This document shows, one piece after another, positions 18,351-31,900 of a stretch of DNA of 64,000 bases (positions are counted from its first letter, which is position 1; the number at the start of each line of letters is the position of its first letter). The notes beneath the pieces are model-generated. The model had not been told where the DNA came from and searched no databases. It saw only the letters and a list, made by a program, of their open reading frames with translations. The DNA lies in the NCBI GenBank assembly GCA_020086605.1, contig JACBWW010000047.1, positions 5,968,460 to 6,032,459 on the forward strand. The letters run 5' to 3'. Origin of the DNA: Lanius collurio. Lineage: Eukaryota; Chordata; Aves; Passeriformes; Laniidae. Made by a program: the position numbers and the translations under genes.

Positions 18351-21274
18351 GGAATGGAAAATATTCCCTGCTCAGCTGCCAGACGGGTTAGTGTGTGTTT
18401 TTTCCACCCATTTTTCCTGGATGTGCCCCATGAGGGGGGGGGGGTGTCCTCTGTCCCCTGTCCCTCCGGCGGTGTCCCAGGGCTGGAGGTGGCACGTCCC
18501 TGGGTGCTGCCTTTTCTCCAAGAGCAGGACGACAGTGCAGGTGCTGCTGATCCTTCTGGGTTGGGCCAGATTTGTTCCCAAACCACGATGCCCCCAACTC
18601 CCCAAGCCCCATTCTTTGGGATGTTTCTATGTTCTGAGTGTAAAATGGAGGTGTGAGGGAAGCCCTGGCAGTGAATTTTGCTGCCCGCCTTCAAGCTGCC
18701 ACTCTGGGACAGAGGAAGAGAGTGGGGCTCTTGCACTGGGTGAGTGTGAGGAGGCCCTTCCTGGTATCCCAAATACGTGACGTCCTGGCATCCCGTGGCT
18801 CCCCTGCAAGTCGAGGATCCCTGCAAGTGCTGGGGTGGCCCAGGAAAAGGATCCTGAAAGCGTTATCTCCTCTCCTCCAGCTCCCACGCCGCATCCGCAA
18901 CCTCCCTTCTCGTTTGACCCTCTCATCTTTCCTAAGAAGCTGAGCCAAGCTTTCCCACAGACCCAGACAGCTATTAGGGAAATATTATTACCAGATGGTT
19001 TGGTTTTTTCCATAAGAACAGAGGCCAGCGTGAGGTAATGGGGAAAACATTAACCCAGCACGCACCATCCTGGGTGTGGGGACATGGATTTGCTGCTGCA
19101 GTTGTGCTGTGTCCTGGCTGTGCCAGCATGGAAGGGGTCTGCAGGGCAGGGTGGAAGGGGGATGCTCACACCCTGTGTGTGCTGGATGGATGGAAGCTGG
19201 AAATCCCCGTTGGAATGGCGGTGACCCCCTGAGGTGGCTTGGGAAAGGAAGAGTGTATCCCCAAACGGTGCTGGAGGGGAGGGAAGGCTCCCCCCAGCCA
19301 GCTTGGATGCAGCTGGCAAGCAGCAGAGCAGGGAAGTTCGTGCTGGGTCAGCAGTTCGGAGAAGCACCCGGTCCCAGCTAGGCTGCGTGTTCCGGGGTGG
19401 CTTCAAGCCCTCGGCTAGGAAAGGTGCCAAGGGGCTGCTTTGTAGGAAAACCAAGGTGTTTGGAAGGTGGGCTGTCTCTTCCACTGGGTGTTTTTGCTGG
19501 TGGGTGGATGCCAGACCCTCCTCTGGCACTGCCTAGGCCTGCTCTGCACCACAGTGGGATTCTGCCAGGGCACCACTGGGAGAGGGGATGTTTTCCTGCT
19601 CAGAGGGGTTTCTCTGCTGCCTCCTCCTGCAGAGATCCCCTGTGGGAAGCTGAAGTATAATGTGCAGAAGCACCACGAGCCACATTCTTTCCAGTGGAGT
19701 TTGTGGTTGGTGCAGCACTGTGCTCACACCACGGCTGCTTCTGTGGCGCAGGACTGAGCATGGAGGTGGGGAGGGCACCTCAGGGGTCCTGCAGCCAGCC
19801 CCTGGTAACCAGGCACAGGGAAACATCTGTTGTCCCAAACTCTTCCATCACGGGGTGCCCATGTCCCCAGCAGTGGGGGGAAGGTGAGGAAAATGACGAA
19901 GGCAGCTGGCGGGGCACTGGTGTGGTTACAACCAGTGCTGCCTAAGTGGCATCTCCCAGCACCGTGGCAGGGGACAAAGTCAGCTGCAACCTGGCACTCA
20001 GCCCTTCCCTGCTTTCCAAAGTGCCCTTTGGTTCTGTGTGTGCTGATGGGTTCACTCCTGGCTTTTCCCATGGGAATTAATTTCAGCTCCTGTCTATATT
20101 TCCTATGGAAGCACAATTTTCCATTTCCAAGTGGATTTGATTAAAGGGAAGAAAAGGTTACACCAAAGAGTTAATATCAGAAAAACAGAGCAAACTCTTT
20201 ATTTTCTCAGTCTCTGGGAGAAGAAAAAGCAAAACTTCTGTCCCAAGAGTACTTTTTTTTTTCCTAGCACCCAGTTTGGTCTGGAATTGGACTGGAAGTT
20301 TATTGCAGTGCTGTGGGCTGGGACTGGGGAAGGGGAACACCCATTCCCTGGGGAACTTCAGCACCCTGGAGGGGCTTCCCTTGCCCATCTTCATGGCACT
20401 TAATGGGCATATGTCCTTGGATTTCAAGACACGATGGCATGCTGCTAGTCCCAGTGACTTGGGAATGTTTTTTTTTTTTTTCCTGCAAAACTAGCCTACA
20501 CTTTTCCAAGGAAATGGCAGTTCAATGTCCTGGGGACACTGCCGGCCGTGGTTTAGCACCACAGACCTGGAAAAGACAATGATTGAAAACACTGGACACT
20601 GCTCCAATCCAGTGGTCTGGTCAGATGCTCCTGGGACATCGCTCCTGATGACTACCCTGGGGGAGCCAGGCTGGGTTTCAGGCAGGGATTAGGTTCTCCA
20701 GCAGGGTGGGAGCAGCTCCCCAGGGCACATGGGGCCTGACAGGCTGCAGCTGCTCGGAGCCTCGTATGATCAGCAGGCGCCTTGTACAGGCCATACCATG
20801 ATCATTAAGTCTTTGCTAACACAGCCAGCTGGCCTCCAGCTTGCTCCAGCTCTGCAAAGCTGCTCCCGAGATGAGTTTGCTTTTCCCTGCCCACAGGGAG
20901 CGGGAGATCAGCTCTTCTTCTGCTTGGGATAATCCCCTGTGAGGAAAGGGGAGAGAGGAAGAGAGAAAGCTAAGAGGAAATTACTCTGCTGAGCTGATTC
21001 ATGAAGACAGGTCCCTTCCCAGAAACCCCTTTCTGGAAGCTGCTGGCTGGTTTTCAGAATCCCAGGAGAGTAGTTCCCTTGTGGGAGCCTGTGGAGGTGT
21101 GTTGGAAAGCCAGATCAGGTCTGATCCCCACGAAGTGTCAAGCAGCAGGACTTCTCCCTGGCCGTGCTTGTTCTCTGGAAGAGCATCTTCTGTAGGTTGG
21201 AGATGTTGTGAAAATTTGCCTTGCAGCATCCTCACCTCCCGGTGCTACCCGGCACAGCCGGACACTGCAGTGCC

Positions 21275-21344
21275 AGGGCAGCTTGTTGTACTTGGTGATC
21301 CTTGACGGTCCCTTCCAGCTCAGCTTACCCTGTGATTCTGTAGA
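21275..21344 (+). mobile_element. CR1 LINE 3' tip (type 1)
   Basis: It reads cttggtgatccttgacggtc, then ccttccagctcag and ctgtgattctgtag. This is the plus-oriented CR1 terminus, only about 70 bases long. Confidence 0.8.
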
Positions 21345-22559
21345 TCCACGTTGGAGTGGAAAAAGGGTGCGCCATTGGGTTCGCAAGGTTTCAGTTCAGT
21401 GCAGTCTGCAGATTATTTTCCACTGATTTTGGATGCTGTTTATCCAAAGAGTCATTATTCGATGCATTTGCCTCGACAGAGTGGACAGGCTCCTCCACTG
21501 TTGTAACTTGTAATCGGTGGAGCTTCTGGGTTCTTTTGTGTTATATCAAGTTGGGACACCTTCAGCAACCAACCCTGCAATATTTCCTGCTGACCATCCA
21601 CACAAAGCCGCTGTCAGATGACAGGCAGGGTGACAAGAGGTGGCAGCAGCCTTGCATGGTCCCACGGCGTGCCAGGTCTCCTGCTGCCTTTGTGCCACCA
21701 GCCTGGGTGTAAACAGTTTGTGCCAGGTGGGTTTGTGCTGTCACCTCTTTGCTCTCTGGAGCCATCAACTTTTTACTTAATGACAGCTTTTGGGGCCCAC
21801 CTGTGCTTTTGGGGGCAAGTTACAGCTGCAGCTGTACCGGGGTTAGTCCTCAGGGATTTCACCTCTTCCCCCCACCTCCCCTCCACTGCTCCCACTGTGG
21901 TGGGGGATTGATTTAGCAGAACCTGTGACATTTCCAGTTCTGGACATAAAGAGCAGGTGGACAATACCACCTTGGGGTGCCTTGCTGCAGAGGTCCTCAG
22001 GCTTTCGTGCCATCTTACAGAGTGGGAAGATGCTCAGATATCCCTAAGTGCTCCTGCTTTACCTCCTGGCCTTGACAGCTTTGACCCTGTTCCTGACTCC
22101 CTGCTCTGAGCATGGCCCTGGGGAGACGTGTTCCCAGTCTGGGGTGTTCCTGAGGGTTTCTCCTCAGGAACAAGGCTCTCCTGTTCCTTACTGTTTTGAG
22201 CAGAAAGTCCTGAAAGTCAGGTAAGAAAGTGCTTCTCCGAAAATGTTGTGCCTCCCTGATGCCCCTATGCCTGGGACAGCTTCAGCTCTGCCGTGTGGTG
22301 GGGACTCCCATGGGACAACCCAGACCAGCTCTCGTACAGGTTGAGATGTGATGGGAATGCCTGTCCCCCTGTCCCAGCCTTCTTGGCCCAGGAGCTGAGA
22401 GGAAAGCGCTGTCATGTGCCCCAAGCCCCCGCCCCAGCGAGCTGGCTGAGCCCCAACGCCAGGCACAGGCTGCTCCAGGGCTCCCTGCGAGGCTTGTGGA
22501 GGTCCCAGGCACCGGTGGCCAGGCTGCAATCACAGGTACAGTGACATCCATAAAAAGGG

Positions 22560-22815
22560 TAAGGAGAAATGCTTCCTAAGTTTGACTCACAGCTGACAGC
22601 TCCTGATCCCTCCCTCCGTCCTCGGGCTGGAGAAGTCTCCTCCTCACCCTTACCCTCCTGCCTTCTCTTCCTCCCACGGAAACCAAGGGGAAAGCGGTAA
22701 AAAAAAAAATCTTCAGCGACTCCTGCCTCCCGACCGTGGCCTCGCTCAACTGCTGCGTTCTCCTTCCCTGCTTTTTTCCTTGGATCCAGCTCGATGGTAA
22801 TCTGAACCAAGAAAC
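22560..22815 (+). promoter_or_regulatory. COL6A1 proximal promoter / 5' leader region
   Basis: The 255 bases before the start codon are rich in C/T blocks (ccctccctccgtcc, ctcctcctcacccttaccct, cttctcttcctccc). No TATA box is visible at a fitting place. TATA-less, pyrimidine-rich promoters are described for COL6A1 genes. The start codon context is aaacATGa, with A at -3. A four-codon upstream ORF lies at 22794-22805. The transcription start is not known from sequence. Confidence 0.5.
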
Positions 22816-22924
22816 ATGAGGCTGCGAGACTTTCTGCTCACTCTGCTGCTCCCAGCCGGCTTCCTGTGGGGGGGCTTATGTGCTCAGCGCCCAGAAATCA
22901 TCACCCAGGTCTCGAGTGTAGAAG
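22816..22924 (+). CDS. COL6A1: COL6A1 exon with start codon and signal peptide
   Basis: It encodes [15 protein letters not shown] and the rest of a hydrophobic leader (residues 1 to about 23, likely cleaved after LCA), then a short non-conserved segment to Glu36. It ends one base into the Asp37 codon before donor gtaagc. The start was chosen because it is followed by a clear leader, has a good Kozak A at -3, and joins in phase to the [11 protein letters not shown] exon. Confidence 0.93.
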
Positions 22925-25900
22925 GTAAGCCTGGAATGCTTTCCAGGGTGGTTTTCCTTCCTGGGATCAGCACAGAAGCCTGACTGCTGTCTCCCTCCGG
23001 GGCAGATGCCTCCGCTGCTGACACACCGCAGATTTGTTGGGACGTTTGGGCTCACTGAGGAGAGCAGTGTAGGATTAGAGAGGATCTGCAAGAAGTACCC
23101 ATTTTTGTGGTTTTCGTCTCTTTCTCCTTGGCTCTGTCTGGTTAGGAGTTACCAGTAGCAGTGGGATGCAGGAGAGGGGGATAACAGCTGATACCAGTCC
23201 AGCTTTCTGAACTATTCTGGGCTTGACGCTGGCTCTTAAAGGAAGTTTTTGTAATTGACTTTTCTTAAAATTTTGTTTTTCACAGAAAATCTTTACTTTC
23301 TTATTGCATTTGTTGCTAAAGTGGTTTCATTTTTCTGAGTGGTTCCTGAAGCTGCATGTTACTTGGTGTAATAAGTAGTGTAGGTCCTACAAAGATATCC
23401 TTTGAATGGAAATGGGGAAGAAAGTGTTAAATGCCACAAAATTACATCTTCTGAAAAAGTGATCTTGCTTGTTGTTGATGCCAAGGGGGTTAGGATGTGA
23501 AAGCATTCCCCTTAGCCCAGATCCCAGGAGCCTGCTAGGAGGGAAACCAGGCAGGCAGTGTGGGAAGCCTGGGATGGGGAGGCGATGCAGCAGGACCTCC
23601 GGCCAATTTCTGCCTCTCCGCTTCTTCCCAGACTGCCCTGTGGACCTGTTCTTCGTCCTGGACACCTCAGAGAGCGTTGCCCTGAGGGTGAAGCCCTTTG
23701 GGGACCTGGTTACCCAAGTGAAAGATTTCACCAACCGGTTCATTGATAAGCTGACCCAGAGGTACATCCCCAGGGGTTTATCCGGGCTGCTTTAGGGATG
23801 GAGCCTGCTGCCATCCCCCTGTTTGTCTGTCTGCAGAAGGAAAACGGGGGTGCTGGTGAGGGGGATGAGAGCCTCTCCTCCCTCTGCCGGCCTTCGGCTG
23901 CTTTGTTCTGGCTCTGTCTGTGCTGACAGCAGCAGTGTGGCTTTAGCAGGGCTGCCTGCACCCACCCTTGGGGAAGACAGGAGCTGCTGGAGTGGCAGCC
24001 CAACCCCACCCCATCCGGGTGGCTGTGTAGTTACTGTGCAGTGCCAAAGCGATGCTGGTCCCTGAGCTCAGGCCCAGAATCAGCCAGGGGCGTGGGTGGC
24101 ACTAGGACGCCTCTGGGGTTAAACCCCACACTCACAGGCACCCTGCAGGGCAAAACTCCCCTTGCCACTGGTGTACCCCAGCTTTGGGTGCCCCTTATCG
24201 CCCCATTCCTCAGGTCTGTATCTGCCTCCTCCTCACCCACCTCTGCAGCCACTAACCCAGGTCTGATCCTGGCTTTCCCAAGGAGAGGTCACCCAGGGAT
24301 GCCCAGGAGCACCAAAGCTCCCAGATCTCAGAGAGGGTGATGCTGGGCTTGCCTATGGGCAGGAGATCCAGGGATGCACAGGAGCCCCACAAGTCCTGGG
24401 ACACCAAGAGTCTTGCTGAGCTCCCCAGAGCAGCAGGAGATGTGTGCTGGTGCCCAGAGGGGCACCATGGGGATGTGCCTCTGCTGCACCAGCTGGAAGG
24501 GCAATGCCCTATCTCAGGATGGGCAGGAGGGAGTTATCAGATCACCTGTCCATTGCCCAGGCCCAAGAGTTATCTCACAAGGCTTTGAGTGAGCCTTGTG
24601 CTTGGGAACAGCCTGCCAGGCCTCCGTCAGTGCAGCATCCCTCTCCCCTGTGCAAGGCTCTGAGCTCAGTCCAGGGGCAACTGCCTGCAGTGGGATGGAG
24701 GGAACAGCAGGCTCAGGTGGCTTTGGGAAAGGTCCTGCTGGGTGGAGAAAAGATGTGCAACACCACTCCCTTGGGATTGGCCCTGCTTCCTGAAAAAGAA
24801 ACCATATCCCTTTGGGATTGGACCCATATCCTGACAAAAGCTTTTCTGGGCCAGTGGCCAAGGCACAGGCGATACCCCTGTCCCAGGGAGTCCCAGGTGT
24901 TGGATGTGTCAGTGCACAGGACAGGGCTTCAGCACACACACACTCACCCTTCCCCAATCAGAGCATCCTTCCGAAGGAGGCATCCCTCTCTGATTTTAAC
25001 ACATCCAGCAGTGGCGAACCTCTGTGTGCAGTGTTTCAGTGGCCACTTGCCTTGCACACACACACACACACCTGGCTGTCTGGTTCAGCATTTCCTGCCC
25101 AGCTCCAGCCCCTGGCACCTCTTCCAGAAGCCTCTCTGCCAAGCTGTTTGATCCCTGCAGATGCCCACACACTGCACCGCTTTGCCCGTCCGCACTCAAG
25201 ACAAGCTGCTCTGGGGTCCCATGCTGCGCTTTGCATGGGAAGCGTGTCCCAGCTTTGCAGGAGAGCGGGGACCCCTGGCAAATCTCTGTTTTGCAGAGGA
25301 TTTGCATTTTCTATGCTGTTGCCCGGGAAGTGAACCCTGTGCCCTGGTGTGTCTGCACAGGTACTACCGCTGCGACCGCAACCTGGTGTGGAACGCTGGA
25401 GCGCTGCACTACAGCGACGAGGTGGTGCTCATCAAGGGCCTCACGCCGATGCCCAGCGGGCAGAGCGAGCTGAAGAACCGCGTGTCAGCCGTCAACTACA
25501 TCGGGAAGGGCACCTACACTGACTGTGCCATAAAGCGCGGCATCGAGGAGCTGCTCATTGGGTCAGGCAGCGGGGCCGCGGTGGGCAGAGCAGGGTGGGG
25601 GTGCTGTGGCTCTGGTTGGTGGAGGGTGGGAGCTGCGGGGTTGGGACGTCCCTGTGCATTGTGCAGAGCTGTCCCTGGGCTGGGAAGAGGTCACAGGATG
25701 GGCACAGGGGTGGCAGTTTGTTTGCTCCAGCTTTGCTGGGATGAGCACACCCTCACCACAGGCTGGGGAGCTGTCTGGGACCAGTGTCCCCAGGCGTCCC
25801 AACCAGCTAAATCCTTTCAATGTTAAATCCTGTGTTTAAACCCTTCCAGGGGTTCCCATCACAAGGAGAATAAATACCTGATCGTGGTGACTGATGGACA

Positions 25901-28900
25901 TCCCTTGGAAGGTTACAAGGAGCCCTGTGGAGGCCTGGATGATGCTGCCAACGAAGCCAAACTCCTGGGGATCAAAGTGTTCTCCGTTGCCATCTCCCCC
26001 AACCACCTGGTAAGGACCACACAGCAAGGATGCTCCTGGCATCCTGGTGGGACTCTAGGACCCCCAGTGTGACAAAGGGGGCACTCAGAGCCTGCACAGG
26101 TGCCCGCAGGTCTCACTCTGCCCTCCCCACCCCCAGGACCAGCGGCTGAACATCATCGCCACGGACCACGCCTACCGCCGCAACTTCACCGCCACCAGCC
26201 TGAAGCCCACACGGGAGATCGATGTGGAGGAGACCATCAACACCATCATCGACATGATTGTGAGCACTGCCTGCCCCCTCCCCAGCCCAACCCCTCCCCA
26301 GGCCCACCCGTCCCTCTCAAACTCCTTCTCTTTGCTTTCTTGTCTTGCAGAAACTGAACACAGAGCAATTGGTGAGTGTCCCGCTGCGACTGAGCCTGTC
26401 CCCTGTGGGTGACCCATGGCTAAGGGGGGCTTGGTGGCACAGCCCTGCCCTGCAGGCAGCCCCTGCCAGCCTGGGAAGCCCCCCTCCAAGTGGGATGCAG
26501 CCTGACCCTGCTGCTGCCCCCTCCTCTAATGCTGTTTCTTCCTTCCCTCTGTGCAGTGTTGCTCCTTCGAGTGCCAGGTGAGTCAAGGCTTTTGAGGGCC
26601 CTGTCTCCTTCCTTCTTATCCCTGTGGTCCCAGGCTGTGCCTCGGGCTGGTCTAAGCCATACCTCTTTCCTGCAGCCTCCCCGAGGGCCCCCCGGACCTG
26701 CTGGTGACCCAGGCCATGAGGTGAGGGGCTGGTTGTGGCTGTGCTGTGGGACTGGGGCAGCGGGATGGGCTCACTGGGGATGCTCAGAGACCTGGAATCA
26801 TTATCAGAGAGCCATGAAGGTTGGAAAAGGCCTCCAAGATCACCTGTGGGGTGTGGACCCACACCATGCTCCCATGTGGCCAGCATGCTCCCCGTATCCC
26901 TGGAGCATTTCTGCTCCCATCCTCCCTGCTCTCCTTTCACAACAGCTCATTGTTCTATTCCTGGGGATGGTGAACTAACTGTGTTTCTGTCCTGTATTGC
27001 AGGGAGAACGAGGCAAGCCAGGTCTTCCTGGCCAGAAAGGAGAGGCTGGAGACCCAGTAAGTGAAGGACCAGCCCTGGTGACTCCAAATAGGGGCTGTTT
27101 TTTTGGCTGCTTCTGGCCAGACCTCTCAGGCGCATCCTCACCAGCATCGCCCTGTTTCCGTGGGGTGTGCAGTCACAGTGTGCAGTGGGGTGGCTCCTCC
27201 TCTTGCTACAAGGCTTCCTTGTTCCTCACCCAAAATAGCCATCCCTCTTGCAGGACACGTCTCTGACTCATGTGTGCCAGTCCAGGGCTGGACTCTGGGC
27301 TCCCTCCCGTGTCCTGTGACACAACAAGCACAGCAGTGTTACAGGGAAGCCTTTGGTAAATAACCTAAGAGCACGAGGAAACCATTTCTCTCCTCCTCCC
27401 ACTTTTATTTTACTCAGCACACTTATTTTTTGGAGGCACATTTCTCCCACACACGTGAGCATGCAGTTACCCATCTTGTGCGCTCCCACACTGGAAACCC
27501 CATGCCACACGTTCTTCCTTCCCAAGGGTTTTCTGTCCTTCCCTTTTATCCCAAGTGATGTGTCCCCAAGCACCCAGCTTCCCTCATCTCCATGAAGAGC
27601 TGGAGATGGTGGAAGTGAAGGCAGGTCCTCTTGGCCCTGTGCAATGATCCCATGCTCCCAGACCAGGAAAACAAGGAGCAGAGTTATGGGAGAGGCTCCT
27701 ATGTGAGAGAATAGTGGCTGAGCCCCACATCAGGAATCTGGGGAGATGCTGTCCCATGGTGGTGGCTGTATCTGCCCCCATAACACTGTGTTTCTGTCCT
27801 CCAGGGCAGGCCAGGAGACATGGGACCTGCTGGCTACCAAGGAATGAAGGTATGTGGGACTGCAGGCTCACAGGGGTGGTTCAGAGGTGGGCTGCAGGCT
27901 TTGTGCTGCAAGTGTTCTCACTCTCCCATTTGCCTCTCTCCTTTCCTCTCTAGGGTGACAAAGGAAGCCGAGGAGAGAAGGTGAGCACAGCAGGGATGTT
28001 TGGGGGAGATCCCTGTGTCCCCCTGCATGCTTATCCTGGGCTGGCCCTGCATCTGTGTGGTGTTGGGGTCGGCTGTGTGCCCCTGCACCCACCTCTCCTG
28101 CTGGCCCTGCCTGAGGCAGGGGCAGGGATCCAGTAGGGTCCAGCGGTGTGCGGAGGAGTGGTGAATGCCTGCACCCTCAGACTGAGCTGGTGTGGGGACT
28201 GCCCTGTGCTGGGGGGTCGGATCTACTCTGCATGGGCGTCTGACACCTCTCTCCTTCCCTCTGTAGGGCTCAAGAGGAGCCAAAGGAGCCAAGGTCAGCC
28301 TCTGCTTTTGCACCATTTTTCTCTGTTTGACATCTGAGAGGCATTGGGAATTTGGGAATCACTTCATGGTCCTTGTTCTCTGTTTCAGGGTGAGAAAGGC
28401 AGGCGTGGAATCGATGGCATTGATGGCATGAAGGTAAATCTCTGCTCCAGGGCACTTTGCTCAGCCTAAACACCCTGGATTTTGCCCCTCCGAAACCATT
28501 GTGGGGTCTGGGGATGAAGCCTGTGGGGCAGTGGAGCTCCCTCCCTGCAGGGCCATCCATTTGCCAGCCAGGGATGGGGCTGGAATGTCCCTTCCAGGGG
28601 TCTCGGATGAGGGATGGGGGTCTTCCCATGAGTGTCACTCACTGGGGACCCCTGCTTTGTCTGGCTGACAGGGTGAAGCTGGATACCCTGGATTACCTGG
28701 CTGCAAAGGCTCACCTGGATTTGACGTAGGTCCCCTGTGGGTGCCCCTTGCATGCAAATGAACAGCTCTGCCATGATGGTGTGTGGAATTGCTTGGAAAT
28801 GTGTAATGCTTATCCCGGGCATGGCACCTCGAGGGTGACCCTGGGGCAGTCTGCCTTGTCCTTGCCTGGAAGCTGTTTCCCACTGCCCAGGGCTGCCTGG

Positions 28901-31900
28901 GATGCAGCTCTGGAAAACATCATCCCGGCATTGCATTTCTCCAGCCTTCCCTGCTTTTCCATGCTCCTGGGAGGACACATCCGTGGTGGCACCAGTGTCA
29001 CTGTGGTCCAGCCACAGTAGCCCAAGGCTGCCTTTTCTGCTGTTTTCCTCTGAGCTTCAGAAGTGTTTCAGCAGTGTGGGTGCAGCATTGTTGCATGGCT
29101 CCATGGCACAGGAGTCCCTTCTGGCTGTGTCCCTCCTGCCCATCCCAATGGGGAGCTGCCTGCCAGGCTACTGGGATGCTCAGTCCATGCCCAGTTTCCT
29201 GCAGATGCTGTCACCAGCTCGGGTTTCAGTGATGCTGCCTTAAATTTCAACAGGGAGCTCAAGGCCCTCCCGGACCAAAGGGAGATCCCGGTGCTTTTGG
29301 ACCCAAGGGAGCAAAGGTGAGTTGCTCTGCCCAGCCTCATGCAGAGGAGGGATGCTGGGACCCCCCTTTGGCAGGAGGGAGAGGTAGAAATTCCTTGCAC
29401 TGCTCGGGGCAAGCCTCTCAGAATCAGAATGGCGTGGATGGTAAGGGACCATAAAGTTCAGCTCATTCCACCCTCTGCCATGGGCAGGGACGCCTTCCAC
29501 TAGACCAGCTTGCTCCAAGCCCTGTCCAACCTGGCCTCTTCACTGGAGGATGGTCCCCATCACCCACAGGTTGCCCACAAGCCTGGTACAAGCATCCCTG
29601 CGATATTGGGAGGGTGCTGTGAAAGGGTGGCTTTCACTGGGAGTAAGGAGGGGTCTGCTGGGATGGGGAAACACCACAGCCCTGAAAGAAGCTTGGGGTG
29701 CACTGGGGCTCCTGAGAGCCTCTGTGTGGTGGGAGCTGAAATCCACTGCTGGATGCAGTCTTGACAGTGCCTTGTGTTCTTGTGAAGGGGGAGCCTGGCA
29801 ATGACGGGAAGCCTGGCCGACAGGGGATTCCTGGCAACCCTGGAGAGAAGGTGGGTGAAGAAGAGTGTGAACATCCTCTGCTCTCTGTGAGAGGGAGAGG
29901 GCCTCTGCTCCAGCCTGGGCTTTGAAGCAGAGCTTTCCCAAAGCTCTGCAAGCGTGCAGGGCTTTGCTCCAGAATTGTCTGACTTCTTGTTTGCCTCCCT
30001 GTGCCTTGCAGGGTGCTCCTGGGAACCAGGGTGAGCCTGGACCAGCGGGAGAGACTGGTGACGAAGTGAGTTCTCTACCTGTGATGCCCCTGTGTGTGCT
30101 TGCTGGCCATCCCCACCCCCTGACCACCCCTCTTGTTTTTCCACAGGGTGCTCCAGGTGAGGATGGTCCTCCTGGAGAACGGGTAAGTGAGGGCACCTCT
30201 GCCAGGCATCCCACTGGAGCACAGGCTGGGGCTGGTACGCTCTGGAAGAGGCGGAGGGGCGCCTGGGGCTGAGCCTGCTCAGAGGTGGGCAGTGAGGGAG
30301 GGCTTTGCCCTGCTTGGGAGCAGGCCCTGACCTTGTGATGCCACCTTCTCTTTGCAGGGCACCAACGGGGAGAGAGGAGCCCCGGGCTCCCCGGGGGACC
30401 GCGGGCCGAGAGGAGAACTGGTAACTGCACCCACAGGGCAGCCTTCAGCATCTGCTTGCAAGGGGGGGCATGCTTGGAAGCCAGGGGCTGGGAATAGGTG
30501 GCCAGGGGCTAGCTCCACCAGCCTGTGGGCCAGGAGGCAAGTTCAGCACCTTGACCTGCCAGTTTGGGAGGGACCAAACTGTAGTCCCCCAGAAATTGCC
30601 CCTTTATGCTGGCAGGTAATCACCAAGCAGACCAAACCCAGAGGAGAGCATCCCCAGCAAGCTAAGAGGAGGTGAACAGCTGTCAGTTCCTTCCTCACTG
30701 CTGGAAAACTAGTAAATGGAGAGGAAAGAATCAAGGTGTCCTCTTCTGGGTGCACAGGGGCTGTGTGGGCTACCAGTGACTCAGGCAGGAGGGTACAGGT
30801 ACTATCAGCAGCAGGGTGGCATGAGTGGGTGTGGATGAAAGGGGGAACACTCTTCCCTCCCTTTTTGAGTGGGAGTCACTAGGAAAGTATGTTTCCAGCC
30901 TGCTGGGGTGAGTCATTGAGCGTGAGTGTGGGAGGGATGGACAGGAGCCCTCAGCAGGCCAGGACAAATATGTGGCAAGTGACAGCCATGCCACACGTCA
31001 CAGGGAGGGGCAATGGGTGCTCTGTGCTGCGGGGTGGGGATGGTGGGAGCCAGGGCATTCCACAGCAGCATCCCATGTCCCCATCCACCATCACAGCACT
31101 CATCCCCTGTCCCTGCAGCAAAGACAGCCGGGACCCAGCACCAGCTTGGTGGGAGGGAGAGGTCTGCCTTGGGGAGGGGCAGCTCTGGCAGGGGGCTTCT
31201 GGCAGCCTCCTCCTTCCTGTTTACTGCTCAGGGAGTGTCAGGGTTGCTGCACGGGGTGTGCGGGGCAGATGCGCGGGAGATGAAGGCACGCCAGTGTCCT
31301 GCAGTTAAATTGTTCAGCAGAAGATGGGCTGCTTCCTTCCAACTTTGAGTCCAAGCACGAGGCTGGGTAACCTCGCCAGAAATGTCTCGGGGCCATTTGG
31401 AAGTTGTGTTTTATATTTGCTGTTTGGCTTACGCATCTGGACGCTTCTAGGTTGCAAACAACAGCTTTGGGTCACCAACCTCTCAACCGCTTCCTCAAAT
31501 TCTCCTCTCCTCTTCCTCCCTCACTTGCTTGCTCCTGGCCGTGGGTCTGGATGGGGAAGGTGCTGCAGAGCCAGCACTGGGTTTGGCAGGCACACTGCCC
31601 TGCTGGGATGCAGCTCTGCTGGACTGGTGGAAGGCTGTTCAGCAAAAAGGAACTGAGCCGTGTCCATGGGGTATTTCCTTCTATGGGAGCTGTTGGGGTG
31701 GAAAGCCACCAAGGCTCAGGTTTTGTGGGCCCTCCTGGGCTTTCAGCTCTCTGCAAACAGCCGTGGCTCAGGGTTCTGAGTCTTAGCAAAGGAGAAGGGA
31801 CAACACTGGCGGTGAGAGGTGAGAGTGTTTCTCTCTTCATCTGTGGCTCAGATGATTTCCCATGGAAATCCCCTTAGCTCCGTAGGGATGGCAGGCTGGA

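Larger units (their letters stand above)
15576..22560. other. Intergenic DNA upstream of COL6A1
   Basis: It contains a CR1 fragment (17326-17575), a C12 run near 17080, a CpG-rich patch (about 18130-18350), a short T run near 20470 and the 3' tip of another CR1 (21275-21344). I see no coding gene. Open frames such as 17698-18330 on the minus strand lack recognisable domains. Confidence 0.7.

Noticed and set aside
24768..24838. Near-duplicate 'ccctttgggattgg' segments suggesting a functional repeat in COL6A1 intron 2
   Set aside because: Only two imperfect copies about 40 bases apart; a small local duplication explains it.
29540..30451. Minus-strand 303-aa open frame over collagen exons
   Set aside because: It is the antisense shadow of Gly-Xaa-Yaa exons, whose GGN codons avoid stops on the other strand.
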